Shown: one piece after another, positions 28,253 through 35,912 of the stretch
Layout: every line of letters starts with the position of its first letter
Numbering within the stretch: position 1 is the first letter of the stretch
DNA from: an uncultured candidate division Zixibacteria bacterium
GTDB lineage: Bacteria > Zixibacteria > MSB-5A5 > SM1-73
Direction of reading: 5' to 3'
Length of the DNA: 64,000 bases
NCBI GenBank assembly: GCA_903908285.1
Contig: CAIVRH010000015.1
Span: 1-64,000, forward strand
Translations under genes and position numbers: made by a program
Notes under the pieces: generated by a model
The model's input: only the letters and a program-made list of their open reading frames with translations
What the model was told of the DNA's origin: nothing
Databases searched by the model: none

Positions 28253-28374
28253 CGTTTGATTTTACTTTACAAGAAACTGATGTACTTGATCTACGAACTT
28301 GACAATCGATTACTTATTGTTGTTAATTAGGTTTGAAAGTGAATGTTATTTAATCATCTCCTGACGCATACTGG

Positions 28375-28495
28375 AATGCCGAAGGCATTTAATGTTTATA
28401 GCATTTGTATCTTGTAAATATATCTTCGATGCCGTAGGCATCGAAGATTTGTGAAAATTAGTTTTCTATAAACGTTTCACCCCTTCGGGGTGAAA
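28375..28495. repeat. three short hairpin repeats
   Basis: AATGCC-GAA-GGCATT (28375-28389), ATCTTCGATGCC-GTA-GGCATCGAAGAT (28422-28448) and TTTCACCCC-TTC-GGGGTGAAA (28475-28495). Each is a perfect stem with a 3-base loop; the last is 38 bases before the wlbA start. Confidence 0.6.
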
Positions 28496-28532
28496 TATCA
28501 CAATCTAATGGAACAATAACCTGATAAAACCT

Positions 28533-29492
28533 ATGAAAGAGAAAAATTTTGCTATTATCGGCGTGGCAGGCTACATCGCCCCGCGTCACCTCAAAGCCAT
28601 CAAGGAAACCGGCAACCGCCTGGTGGCGGCGGTCGATCCCCATGATTCCGCAGGCATACTGGACAGCTACTTCGAAGGGGTGCAATTCTTCACCGAGTTT
28701 GAAAGATTCGACCGGCACATCGAAAAGCTTCGCCGCCTGGGAGAAGAAGATAAGCGGGTTCATTATGTCAGCATTTGCTCGCCGAATTACCTGCATGATG
28801 CCCATGCCCGTTTTGCCCTGCGGGTGGGGGCGGATGTCATTTGCGAGAAACCGGTGGTTCTCAATCCCTGGAACATAGCGCCGCTCCAGGAGCTGGAACA
28901 GGAGAGCGGTAAAAGGATTTATACCATTCTTCAATTGCGGGTTCACCCCTCCCTTTTAGCCCTGAAAAAGAAACTGGAAAACTTACCGCAAACCGCCAAG
29001 AAGAATATCGAGCTAACTTACATCACCACCCGCGGACCCTGGTATCGGGTTTCGTGGAAGGGCCAGCTGGAGCGCTCGGGCGGGCTGGCTACCAATATCG
29101 GTATTCATTTGTTCGACCTGCTGATTTGGTTATATGGCAAAGTCGAGCACAGCGAAGTCCATATCGCCACTCCCACCAAAACCGGCGGCTACATAGAGCT
29201 AAACGGCGCGCGGGTGAAATGGTTTTTATCCATTGACAAAGAGGATTTGCCCCAGGAATGCAAAAAAAACAACAAGAGTACGCACCGCTTGATTCTTCTG
29301 GACGGAGAAAAAATAGAGTTCTCGGAAGGGTTTACCGACCTGCACACCATAGTTTATAAAGAGATCCTGTCGGGAAAAGGATTTGGTTTGGAGGATGCCC
29401 TGCCTTCGATAGTCCTGGCTCACGCTATCCGCAATGCCAAGGCTTTAGGCATAAACGAAAACTCGCATCCATACTTAAAGAAGATTGGATGA
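28533..29492 (+). CDS. wlbA: WlbA/WbpB-like UDP-N-acetylglucosaminuronate 3-dehydrogenase
   Basis: A 319-residue Gfo/Idh/MocA oxidoreductase. The N-terminal Rossmann start is unusual, IIGVAGYIAPRHLKAI rather than GxGxxG, as in WlbA. SICSPNYLHDAHARFAL, CEKPVVLNPWN (catalytic Lys) and SGGLATNIGIHLFDLL (His) follow. WlbA oxidises UDP-GlcNAcA at C3 in making di-N-acetylated mannuronate-type sugars of O-antigen or capsule. No partner aminotransferase or acetyltransferase is near. A second, partial copy of its 3' end lies at 30277-30450, beyond one lipoprotein gene. Confidence 0.85.
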   Translation: MKEKNFAIIGVAGYIAPRHLKAIKETGNRLVAAVDPHDSAGILDSYFEGVQFFTEFERFDRHIEKLRRLGEEDKRVHYVSICSPNYLHDAHARFALRVGADVICEKPVVLNPWNIAPLQELEQESGKRIYTILQLRVHPSLLALKKKLENLPQTAKKNIELTYITTRGPWYRVSWKGQLERSGGLATNIGIHLFDLLIWLYGKVEHSEVHIATPTKTGGYIELNGARVKWFLSIDKEDLPQECKKNNKSTHRLILLDGEKIEFSEGFTDLHTIVYKEILSGKGFGLEDALPSIVLAHAIRNAKALGINENSHPYLKKIG

Positions 29493-29511
29493 TTCTTAGA
29501 GTTAATTAATC

Positions 29512-29532
29512 TCAGGAGCGCAAGGCTCCTGA
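29512..29532. repeat. CAGGAGCG hairpin repeat
   Basis: TCAGGAG (29512-29518) pairs with CTCCTGA (29526-29532) around CGCAAGG. It lies between wlbA and the lipoprotein gene. Confidence 0.55.
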
Positions 29533-29573
29533 TGCATCAGTTTTTCCCAGTTTTACAATCAATAGGAGGTAGT

Positions 29574-30176
29574 ATGATAAAATTAAGGATGGTGGCTCTG
29601 CTGTTGGGAGGAATATTGCTCGTGATCAGCAGCTGCGCTAAGTTCAAAGAGGTGAAGTTGAATATTCCGAGTTCCACACGGCTGGAAATCACTCTTTCCA
29701 ACAGTGTGCAAACCAATGTAAACCAAACCGGCGAACACTTTTCGGGCTCGGTAGCCAGTCCGGTGATGGTGGAAGGAAAGGTCGCTATTCCTCAGGGATC
29801 CAAGGTGGATTTGGTGATCACCAAGCTGGTCAAGGGTGGGACTTTGAAGACGCCGCCCGAAATCGCATTTACCGCCAAGGAGATCACTCTTCCGGATGGC
29901 AAGACTTACGCCGTGGTCACCAACGAGATCTACCATAAAGGGAAGAGCCATACCGATCGTGAGGTCAAAATGATCGGCGGAGGAGCGGCAGCCGGAGCGA
30001 TTGTCGGCGGCATAATCGGCAAGGGAAAAGGCGCTGTGATTGGTGCGGCTGCCGGAGCAGCGGTCGGTACCGGCGCCGCTGCGGCTACCGGAAGAGAGAA
30101 CCTGGAGCTTGTCCCCGGACAAGTGGTGGCATTCACCTTAATGCAGCCGCTGACCGTGACTATTACAAACAAGTAA
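29574..30176 (+). CDS. lipoprotein with glycine-zipper segment
   Basis: A 200-residue predicted lipoprotein (signal MIKLRMVALLLGGILLVISSC with lipobox Cys at 21). The mature N-terminal half is beta-rich (LEITLSNSVQTNV, GKVAIPQGSKVDLVITKL). A glycine/alanine-rich zipper follows (GGGAAAGAIVGGIIGKGKG..., about residues 138-168), then a short strand region. Glycine-zipper lipoproteins sit in the envelope, often near the outer membrane. The ATG at 29574 follows AGGAGGTAGT. It is the sole gene between wlbA and the duplicated wlbA tail. Confidence 0.78.
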   Translation: MIKLRMVALLLGGILLVISSCAKFKEVKLNIPSSTRLEITLSNSVQTNVNQTGEHFSGSVASPVMVEGKVAIPQGSKVDLVITKLVKGGTLKTPPEIAFTAKEITLPDGKTYAVVTNEIYHKGKSHTDREVKMIGGGAAAGAIVGGIIGKGKGAVIGAAAGAAVGTGAAAATGRENLELVPGQVVAFTLMQPLTVTITNK

Positions 30177-30249
30177 TTCAAGCTGTACCAATTCGGTTTT
30201 GCGGGTCGAAACAGTTTTGGATATTTCAGATTAAATAGCAGTGGCGCAG

Positions 30250-30276
30250 GTCAGGAGGCGCAGCTTCCCAACCTAC
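30250..30276. repeat. CAGGAGCG-type repeat at a duplication junction
   Basis: GTCAGGAGGCGCAGCTTCCC then AACCTACC. It ends exactly where similarity to the wlbA 3' end begins. Confidence 0.5.
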
Positions 30277-30450
30277 CTTCTGGATGGAGAAAAAATAGAA
30301 TTCTCGGAAGGTTTCACCGATTTGCACACCACAGTATATAAGGAAATTCTATCGGGAAAAGGATTTGGTTTGGAAGATGCCCTGTCTTCGATTGTCTTAG
30401 CTTACGATATCCGCAATGCCCAGCCGATCGGGATAAGCAAAAGCTCGTAA
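30277..30450 (+). pseudogene. partial copy of the wlbA 3' end
   Basis: Aligns with 29295-29492 of wlbA. Its frame reads LLDGEKIEFSEGFTDLHTTV and KEILSGKGFGLEDALSSIVL, differing from the parent at few positions, and ends in TAA with a different last few residues. About 58 codons survive and no catalytic part is present. Substitutions are mostly at third positions, so the copy is old or came from a related strain. A frame could be read from GTG 30241, but I do not believe it is a working gene. Confidence 0.85.
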
Positions 30451-30534
30451 TTGTCCGGTTCTTTTTATTTCGCTTATGCATCGGTCGAATCATAATCGAC
30501 GAAATGATTCTTTTCCGGTAAAAGAGAAAGTAAA

Positions 30535-31608
30535 ATGAAGATAAATAAGTTTTTAACTATATTTTTATTTATTCTGGTATTGTTGTCAGCTAGTGAAAAG
30601 TCAAATACCGGGGGGAGAGAAGTATTGTTCGGTGTACAACTGAATGGAAAACATGGGTACATCGACAAAACTGGGAAAACAGTTATCAACCCCCGATTTG
30701 ACATGGCAAGACATTTTTCCGAAGGCCTCGCAGCCATAAATATCGGAGCGAAGCGTGTAAACCATACGTATGGTGGTGGCAAATGGGGTTATATTGATGA
30801 AGATGGCAAGATTGTAATTAGACCGCGATTCGATGATGCTTCAGATTTTTCGGAAGGTTTAGCCAGGGTAAAGATTGGAAACAAATGTAGTTACATCAAT
30901 AAAAAAGGGGAGATAGTCATCAATACTGACGCCCTACATGCTGGTAACTTTTCCGATGGTCTGGCACTGGTTTGGGTAACCGGAGGATGTGGGTTCATCA
31001 ATAGAAAGGGGAAGTTAATTAGTCCTATGTCTGATCGAAATGCCGGAGAATGTTCCGAAGGACTTGCTGCCATAATTGTTGAAAATAAATGGGGTTTTAT
31101 AGATACAATGGGAACGGTGGTGATAGAGCCGAAATTTAATGATGTTCTGCGTTTTTCGGAAGGGATAGCAGCGGTGAAGATCGGCGATAAGTGGGGCTAT
31201 ATCGATAGAACGGGAAAGATGAGGATAGATCCACAATTTGATCGAGCGACAAGCTTTTCTGAAGGGCTGGCAGCCGTAAATATCGGAGCGAAATTAGTCA
31301 ACGTTGTCGGTTACACCGGGGGAAAGTGGGGTTATATCGACAAAGAAGGGAGGATGGTGATTCCTCCACAATTCGAGAATTCGGGTGACTTTCATCAGGG
31401 GCTAGCTCGGCTAAAGGTTGGTGGTTATAAGGGTAAATGGGGTTATATTGATAAAACAGGGAAGGTAATAATAAGTCCGCAATTTGATCTAGCTATGGAC
31501 TTTTTTGAGGGCTTGGCGGTGGTTGGATTTGGAGACAAATTAAAATTTGAGGACATATATGGTTACATAGACAGTACCGGGAAGTTCGTGTGGCCACCAA
31601 CGAAATAG
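30535..31608 (+). CDS. exported WG-repeat protein
   Basis: A 357-residue protein with an N-terminal signal segment (KFLTIFLFILVLLSASEKS) and nine WG-type repeats of about 35 residues. Examples are KHGYIDKTGKTVINPRFD, KWGYIDEDGKIVIRPRFD and KWGYIDKTGKVIISPQFD, with linkers like FSEGLAAVNIG. WG repeats form small beta-solenoid or propeller surfaces of unknown binding role. Repeat units 3 and 4 have diverged (CSYINKKGE, CGFINRKGK). No anchor is visible, so it may be periplasmic or secreted. Confidence 0.85.
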   Translation: MKINKFLTIFLFILVLLSASEKSNTGGREVLFGVQLNGKHGYIDKTGKTVINPRFDMARHFSEGLAAINIGAKRVNHTYGGGKWGYIDEDGKIVIRPRFDDASDFSEGLARVKIGNKCSYINKKGEIVINTDALHAGNFSDGLALVWVTGGCGFINRKGKLISPMSDRNAGECSEGLAAIIVENKWGFIDTMGTVVIEPKFNDVLRFSEGIAAVKIGDKWGYIDRTGKMRIDPQFDRATSFSEGLAAVNIGAKLVNVVGYTGGKWGYIDKEGRMVIPPQFENSGDFHQGLARLKVGGYKGKWGYIDKTGKVIISPQFDLAMDFFEGLAVVGFGDKLKFEDIYGYIDSTGKFVWPPTK

Positions 31609-31657
31609 CATGTAAATCTTTGCTCGTCCTTTAGGGCAATTCTGTTTGGAGATTATT

Positions 31658-32119
31658 ATGGCAAAAAATATCAATTTGCTAGCTTATTGCGGTTTGTATT
31701 GCGGGGCATGCAGTTTCAAAGTGGCATTCGATGAAAAGAACCGGCAGCATTTGAAAAACATGCCGTCGAAATATGATCAGTACAAAGATGCCGAGCTTGA
31801 ATTCTGTCCGGGTTGTCGCCTGGATTCACAATGTGGAAGTTGTAAAATCAGGGCTTGCGCCAAAGCGAAGGATTTGATCAACTGCAGTGAATGCGTCGAT
31901 TTTCCATGCGCCATATTGAAAGAATTTAATGACGACGGCATGCCACATCATTCCGGTTGTATTCCAAATCTGAAATTGATCAAGGAAAAAGGGATAGAAT
32001 TCTTCATGGATTATCAGGAAAAACACTGGACCTGTGCCTGCGGGGCGAAAACATCTTGGTATCTGCAGAACTGCACAAAGTGCAGCAAGAAAATGGACAA
32101 TTCCTATAAAAAGCAGTAA
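31658..32119 (+). CDS. DUF3795 cysteine-rich protein
   Basis: A 153-residue cytoplasmic protein with the DUF3795 signature AYCGLYCGACSF near the N-terminus, CPGCRLDSQCGSCKIRACAK in the middle and CSECVDFPC. A further four-Cys group (CACGAKTSWYLQNCTKCSKK) closes the protein. The clustered Cys imply a metal centre (zinc or Fe-S), but the function is not established. ATG 31658 behind TTTGGAG is preferred to the in-frame TTG at 31646. Confidence 0.83.
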   Translation: MAKNINLLAYCGLYCGACSFKVAFDEKNRQHLKNMPSKYDQYKDAELEFCPGCRLDSQCGSCKIRACAKAKDLINCSECVDFPCAILKEFNDDGMPHHSGCIPNLKLIKEKGIEFFMDYQEKHWTCACGAKTSWYLQNCTKCSKKMDNSYKKQ

Positions 32120-32187
32120 ATAACTGACTACCCCGGGATTCAATTACCGGGAGTAAAATTCTGAATCTTTTAGAGGAGGTGATAGAA

Positions 32188-32430
32188 ATGGACCCCGATG
32201 TCAACAAAACAAATAATAGAAGATGGATGAATGGTTTTATCGGTTTCACCGGATTTGCGGGCTTTCAGGCTTTTGCCTACCACCAGCCCTGGCAGCTTTT
32301 CTTTTTCTGCTTTTTTACCTTCTTTGCGGAATTTGGACATCTTAGAAAGGAATTAAGGTATCTTAGATATCTTGGCTATCTGGGTGGTTTGGTGGCGGTT
32401 TTGGGCGTACTGAAAGTCTTCCCAGTCTGA
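32188..32430 (+). CDS. small membrane protein, DUF3796-like
   Basis: An 80-residue protein with aromatic- and glycine-rich membrane segments (GFIGFTGFAGFQAFAYHQPW, LFFFCFFTFFAEFGHL) and a third hydrophobic stretch at the end. It resembles DUF3796-type small membrane proteins, which often sit beside transcription regulators or transporters; none is adjacent here. ATG 32188 is chosen since AGAGGAGGTGAT overlaps the alternative GTG. It precedes the aquaporin gene by 230 bases. Confidence 0.6.
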   Translation: MDPDVNKTNNRRWMNGFIGFTGFAGFQAFAYHQPWQLFFFCFFTFFAEFGHLRKELRYLRYLGYLGGLVAVLGVLKVFPV

Positions 32431-32470
32431 TCCTGATTCGAAACCAGGACTTCGGAAGTCCGACTTTACA

Positions 32471-32492
32471 ATCAGGAGCGCAGTTAGCTTGA
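32471..32492. repeat. CAGGAGCG repeat, weak hairpin
   Basis: ATCAGGAGCGCAGTTAGCTT, the most degenerate of four related copies in this region; it lies upstream of aqpZ. Confidence 0.35.
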
Positions 32493-32660
32493 GCGGTAAA
32501 ATCCCGCAAGTATGCAGCAGTTGAGAATCCATTGGTGGAAAGTATTGAATCACCATATGGAAGATCTCTGCATTCATCTTTTAACCTATTGAACTTCCGG
32601 ACAGAATAAAGAGATGGAACTAAAAATGAGATATTTGAACCAAAAGATAGGAGGTAGATC

Positions 32661-33368
32661 ATGGAAGCCAGAAGTTGTTGTAAATATGCGGCTGAATTGA
32701 TCGGCACTTTTGTTTTGGTTTTCATCGGCTGCGGAAGCGCGGTTATTGCCGGCGGACATATCGGTTTTTTGGGAATAGCTTTTGCATTCGGACTGTCGGT
32801 ATTGGTTATGGTTTATGCCATAGGGAACATATCGGGATGCCATATCAATCCGGCCATTACCATTGCCATGCTGGGTGCGGGAAAGATAAAGGGGAAGGAT
32901 GCGCTAGGCTATATAATCGCTCAGTGCATCGGGGCCATTCTCGGGGCGGCGGTATTGTACTTGATCGCCAGCGGATTACCCGGATACTCTTTGGCGAATG
33001 TCGGATTGGGTCAGAATGGATATGGAATTCATTCCCCCATGGGATATTCACTTCTATCCTGTTTTATAGCGGAAGTAGTCCTTACCACCATATTTTTGGT
33101 GGTTATATTTGGTTCCACCAGTAAGAATGCCCCGAGCGGATTCGCAGGAATTCCCATTGGCTTGTCTTTAGTGCTGATCCATTTGGTTGGCATACCCATA
33201 ACCGGTACTTCCGTCAATCCTGCAAGAAGTTTAGGTCCGGCGGTCTTTGCCGGGACTGAAGCTCTTTCCCAGTTGTGGCTCTTCTGGGTCGCCCCGATTT
33301 TAGGCAGCCTGATTTCGGTTTTAATCTGGAAATATCTGTTAAAAGAGAGGGAGGAGAATATCAGCTGA
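32661..33368 (+). CDS. aqpZ: aquaporin Z-like channel
   Basis: A 235-residue MIP-family channel with six membrane helices and both NPA boxes: GCHINPAIT (63-65) and GTSVNPARS (186-188). The short C-loop and the His in HLVGIPITGTSVNP favour the water-selective AqpZ group over glycerol facilitators. It would pass water across the inner membrane. ATG 32661 follows AGGAGGTAGATC. The next gene, a two-helix channel-like protein, begins 21 bases after the stop with its own ribosome site. Confidence 0.93.
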   Translation: MEARSCCKYAAELIGTFVLVFIGCGSAVIAGGHIGFLGIAFAFGLSVLVMVYAIGNISGCHINPAITIAMLGAGKIKGKDALGYIIAQCIGAILGAAVLYLIASGLPGYSLANVGLGQNGYGIHSPMGYSLLSCFIAEVVLTTIFLVVIFGSTSKNAPSGFAGIPIGLSLVLIHLVGIPITGTSVNPARSLGPAVFAGTEALSQLWLFWVAPILGSLISVLIWKYLLKEREENIS

Positions 33369-33389
33369 TAATTATTAAGGAGATGACCC

Positions 33390-33734
33390 ATGTACGAACA
33401 CCGTTCACAGCCACTGTTGACGAAACATCTTTTCCTCCGACGGGTGGCAAAACATATCCTGCTGGCATGCGGAGTTATTTTCGGATCTTTGTTTATCGGT
33501 ATTCTGGGTTACCATGTAACCGATGGTCTTTCCTGGCTGGATTCTCTGTTGAATGCCTCGATGATCTTGGGCGGCATGGGACCGGTGAATCCGATCCAAA
33601 CCAGCGGCGGCAAAATATTCGCTTCTTTATATGCTCTTTTCTCAGGGATAGTTTTCCTGGTAACTGCCGCCATCCTGATAGCGCCGGTGGTTCATCGGTT
33701 TCTGCACCGGCTGCATTTCGAAGGAAAGAGCTAA
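33390..33734 (+). CDS. two-helix channel-like protein with atypical pore loop
   Basis: A 114-residue protein with two membrane helices (about 23-41 and 76-99) and an intervening re-entrant segment, laid out as in two-TM potassium channels. Where a K+ channel has TVGYGD, this has GGMGP (61-65: ASMILGGMGPVNPIQTSGGK), so K+ selectivity is not expected. The family is unnamed to me. AAGGAGATGACCC precedes the ATG, and it is co-transcribed with aqpZ in all likelihood. An osmotic or ion-leak role is inference from that pairing. Confidence 0.7.
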   Translation: MYEHRSQPLLTKHLFLRRVAKHILLACGVIFGSLFIGILGYHVTDGLSWLDSLLNASMILGGMGPVNPIQTSGGKIFASLYALFSGIVFLVTAAILIAPVVHRFLHRLHFEGKS

Positions 33735-33896
33735 AGAACTTGGAGTCGGGTGCCAGGTAGTGGAACTCAAAAGTAGCAAAGACGTACGTGATTTAGCACC
33801 TTCCGCCAATGGTGTTTTTGGCATTATTTATAATGGGAATATATAGACGTACAAGAATCTAATAAAATATAAACAGTGTGACCCGGGGGAATAACT

Positions 33897-34709
33897 TTGA
33901 AACGAATCCGGCTAATTCACTGGAACTTAAAGGAAGCAAAAGAGAAAGCAGAGCGATTGAAGGAGATGGGTTATGCAGTTATCTATGATCCGCCGGAAGG
34001 ACCGGTTTTCCTGCGGGAACTGGGCAAAACTCCCCCGGATGCAGTGGTGATCGACCTGAGTCGATTGCCGTCACAAGGGCGGGACATGGCTTTGGCCATC
34101 CGGCACCAGAAAGCCACGCGATATCTGCCCTTAGTTTTCGTCGAAGGAGAGCCGGAGAAAGTTGCCCGAATTAAAGAACACCTGCCGGATGTTATCTATA
34201 CAACATGGAGTCGTATGGGCAGTGCGCTTGGAAATGCCCTGGCTCATCCTCCGACCGAACCGGTGGTGCCACGATCAGTATTCCAAGGATACTCGAACAC
34301 CCCGCTTTTCAAAAAACTCGGTATCAAGGCGCATTCGATAGTAGGGTTGATCCATGCCCCGTTTGGTTTCGAAAAGGCACTGGGTGAACTGCCTGACGGA
34401 GTAAAACTCAGCCGAATAAACAGAGGACAAAGAAATCTTACCATCTGGTTTGTCAAATCGGTCAAGAAGCTTGAAGGTCATATCAAAGCCGTTGCCGGTT
34501 CGATCGAAGACGGCGGTTTATGGATCGTTTGGGCCAAGAAAACTTCGGGATTAACTTCCGATCTAACACAAAATAACGTTCGGAAAGCGGGCCTGGCTGC
34601 GGGACTGGTCGATTACAAGATCTGTTCCATCGACAAAACCTGGTCGGGGTTGCTATTTACGAAACGTAATTTAACACAAGAGATGTTTCCAAAACATCCT
34701 AACCTATGA
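33897..34709 (+). CDS. receiver-like domain plus DUF3052-like domain
   Basis: A 270-residue cytoplasmic protein. The first 115 or so residues look like a degenerate receiver fold (RIRLIHWNLKEAKEKAERL, DAVVIDLSRLPSQGRDMALA, YLPLVFVEG), lacking the usual acidic cluster at the start but with an Asp in VVIDLS. The second half resembles DUF3052 (KKLGIKAHSIVGLIHAP, GGLWIVWAKKTSGLTSDLTQ, KICSIDKTWSGLLFTKR). Function unknown. It starts with TTG and is followed after only 7 bases by the RNase H gene. Confidence 0.65.
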   Translation: MKRIRLIHWNLKEAKEKAERLKEMGYAVIYDPPEGPVFLRELGKTPPDAVVIDLSRLPSQGRDMALAIRHQKATRYLPLVFVEGEPEKVARIKEHLPDVIYTTWSRMGSALGNALAHPPTEPVVPRSVFQGYSNTPLFKKLGIKAHSIVGLIHAPFGFEKALGELPDGVKLSRINRGQRNLTIWFVKSVKKLEGHIKAVAGSIEDGGLWIVWAKKTSGLTSDLTQNNVRKAGLAAGLVDYKICSIDKTWSGLLFTKRNLTQEMFPKHPNL

Positions 34710-34716
34710 TAGGCCT

Positions 34717-35391
34717 ATGAATGTCGAATATAAAGAGGTGATTATCTATACCGATGGAGCATGTGAACCCAATCCCGGACCAGGAGGATATGGTGTCGTG
34801 TTTATTTACGGTAATCGGCGAAAAGAGATATCGGGCGGATTTAAATGGAGCACGAACAACCGGATGGAAATCTATGCAGCGATTAAAGGATTGGAAGTTC
34901 TAAAAGCACCGTGCAAAGTCACTTTATTTAGTGACTCGGAATATATGGTCAACGCCATGAAACATGGATGGGTGCATCGATGGAAAGAAAAAAACTGGTG
35001 GCGTAATAAGAATGAAAAAGCTGCCAACGTGGATTTATGGGAAAGGCTTCTTCCTCTATGTAGTTTACATCAAGTGGATTTCGTTTGGGTTAAAGCGCAT
35101 GCGGGGGTCCCAGACAATGAGCGTTGTGATGAGCTATCGGTATTATCACTACAACAGGACCACCTGCCAGTCGATGAGGGTTATACTCCAACAACAGAAA
35201 CCAATCTATCTTCTAAAGGTAAGATCACGCAGGAGGGAGAATCCTGCCGAAAATGCTCTACCCCGGTAATCAAAAAAGTTCCATTCCATAAAAAAAAGCA
35301 GGATCAGTCTTACTATTATGAGTATTACCTGGTTTGTCCCAAGTGCCAAACCATCTATTTTCTTGAAGAAGCAAAAAGGTATTATAAGTAA
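34717..35391 (+). CDS. rnhA: RNase HI with C-terminal zinc ribbon
   Basis: A 224-residue protein. Residues 1-140 are RNase HI with all four catalytic acids: Asp13 (YTDGAC), Glu51 (NRMEIYAA), Asp73 (SDSEY) and Asp138 (NERCDEL), plus His128 in the KAHAG loop. It cuts RNA in RNA-DNA hybrids. E. coli RNase HI is 155 residues; here an extra 80 end in a four-Cys zinc ribbon (Cys177, Cys180, Cys207, Cys210), a fusion that could add nucleic-acid or protein binding. It lies close behind the DUF3052-like gene. Confidence 0.92.
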   Translation: MNVEYKEVIIYTDGACEPNPGPGGYGVVFIYGNRRKEISGGFKWSTNNRMEIYAAIKGLEVLKAPCKVTLFSDSEYMVNAMKHGWVHRWKEKNWWRNKNEKAANVDLWERLLPLCSLHQVDFVWVKAHAGVPDNERCDELSVLSLQQDHLPVDEGYTPTTETNLSSKGKITQEGESCRKCSTPVIKKVPFHKKKQDQSYYYEYYLVCPKCQTIYFLEEAKRYYK

Positions 35392-35433
35392 ACCATATTT
35401 AATATTAGCGGAATCTGTTTTCAAGCGGTAAGT

Positions 35434-35880
35434 ATGAAAACGATTGAATTAATAGTCAGGGGTGTCCTGAAACACAAGGAGAGCATTCTTCTGGTCCGGC
35501 AAAAAGGGGGAACGTATACATTCCTGCCGGGCGGGCACATCGAATTCGGAGAACCGGCAAGGATCGCGTTAGCACGTGAGATAAGGGAAGAATTAGGTTT
35601 GCCCGTTTTAGTAAATGAGCTTTTGGGAGTGGTGGAAAACCGTTGGGGTGCAGGCAATGATATCAACCATGAGTTGAGCCTTATCTTTACTATAGATTGT
35701 GGTGATCTTATTTCCAAACATACTCCCGAATCAAAGGAGATGCATCTTGAGTTTTTGTGGCATCGGCTGGATGATTTAAAAACCGCTAATTTAAAACCAC
35801 TATCCCTCTGCAAACTTTTACCGGATTGGCTGCAACGCGATATGACCAGCGGTTGGAGTAGCACGTTCGAAGACGAGTAG
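35434..35880 (+). CDS. Nudix hydrolase
   Basis: A 148-residue Nudix protein. The box GHIEFGEPARIALAREIREELGL fits GX5EX7REUXEEXGU with all metal ligands. It should hydrolyse a nucleoside diphosphate linked to some moiety; the substrate is not evident. The C-terminal segment MHLEFLWHRLDDLKTANLKP is common in small Nudix enzymes. It sits between rnhA and the alkyltransferase-like gene, a set plausibly concerned with nucleotide pool and nucleic-acid upkeep. Confidence 0.9.
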   Translation: MKTIELIVRGVLKHKESILLVRQKGGTYTFLPGGHIEFGEPARIALAREIREELGLPVLVNELLGVVENRWGAGNDINHELSLIFTIDCGDLISKHTPESKEMHLEFLWHRLDDLKTANLKPLSLCKLLPDWLQRDMTSGWSSTFEDE

Positions 35881-35912
35881 GTTCGAACCGCCACTCTGAT
35901 CAATTCCATTAT

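Larger units (their letters stand above)
28156..28532. other. intergenic region filled with palindromes
   Basis: 377 bases without a gene between the DUF1579-like gene and wlbA. It holds a CT-rich palindrome and three short perfect hairpins, listed separately, in otherwise AT-rich sequence. Confidence 0.6.

Noticed and set aside
28375-28495. Possible CRISPR array from several short palindromes
   Set aside because: The hairpins differ from one another, spacing is irregular and there are no cas genes.
28458-28946. 162-residue minus-strand frame opposite wlbA
   Set aside because: It lies antisense to a well-supported oxidoreductase and has no recognisable motif; frame openness follows from codon bias.
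30241-30450. 69-residue plus-strand frame as a new small gene
   Set aside because: All but the first dozen residues are the C-terminal end of wlbA; it lacks any complete domain, so I treat it as a gene fragment.
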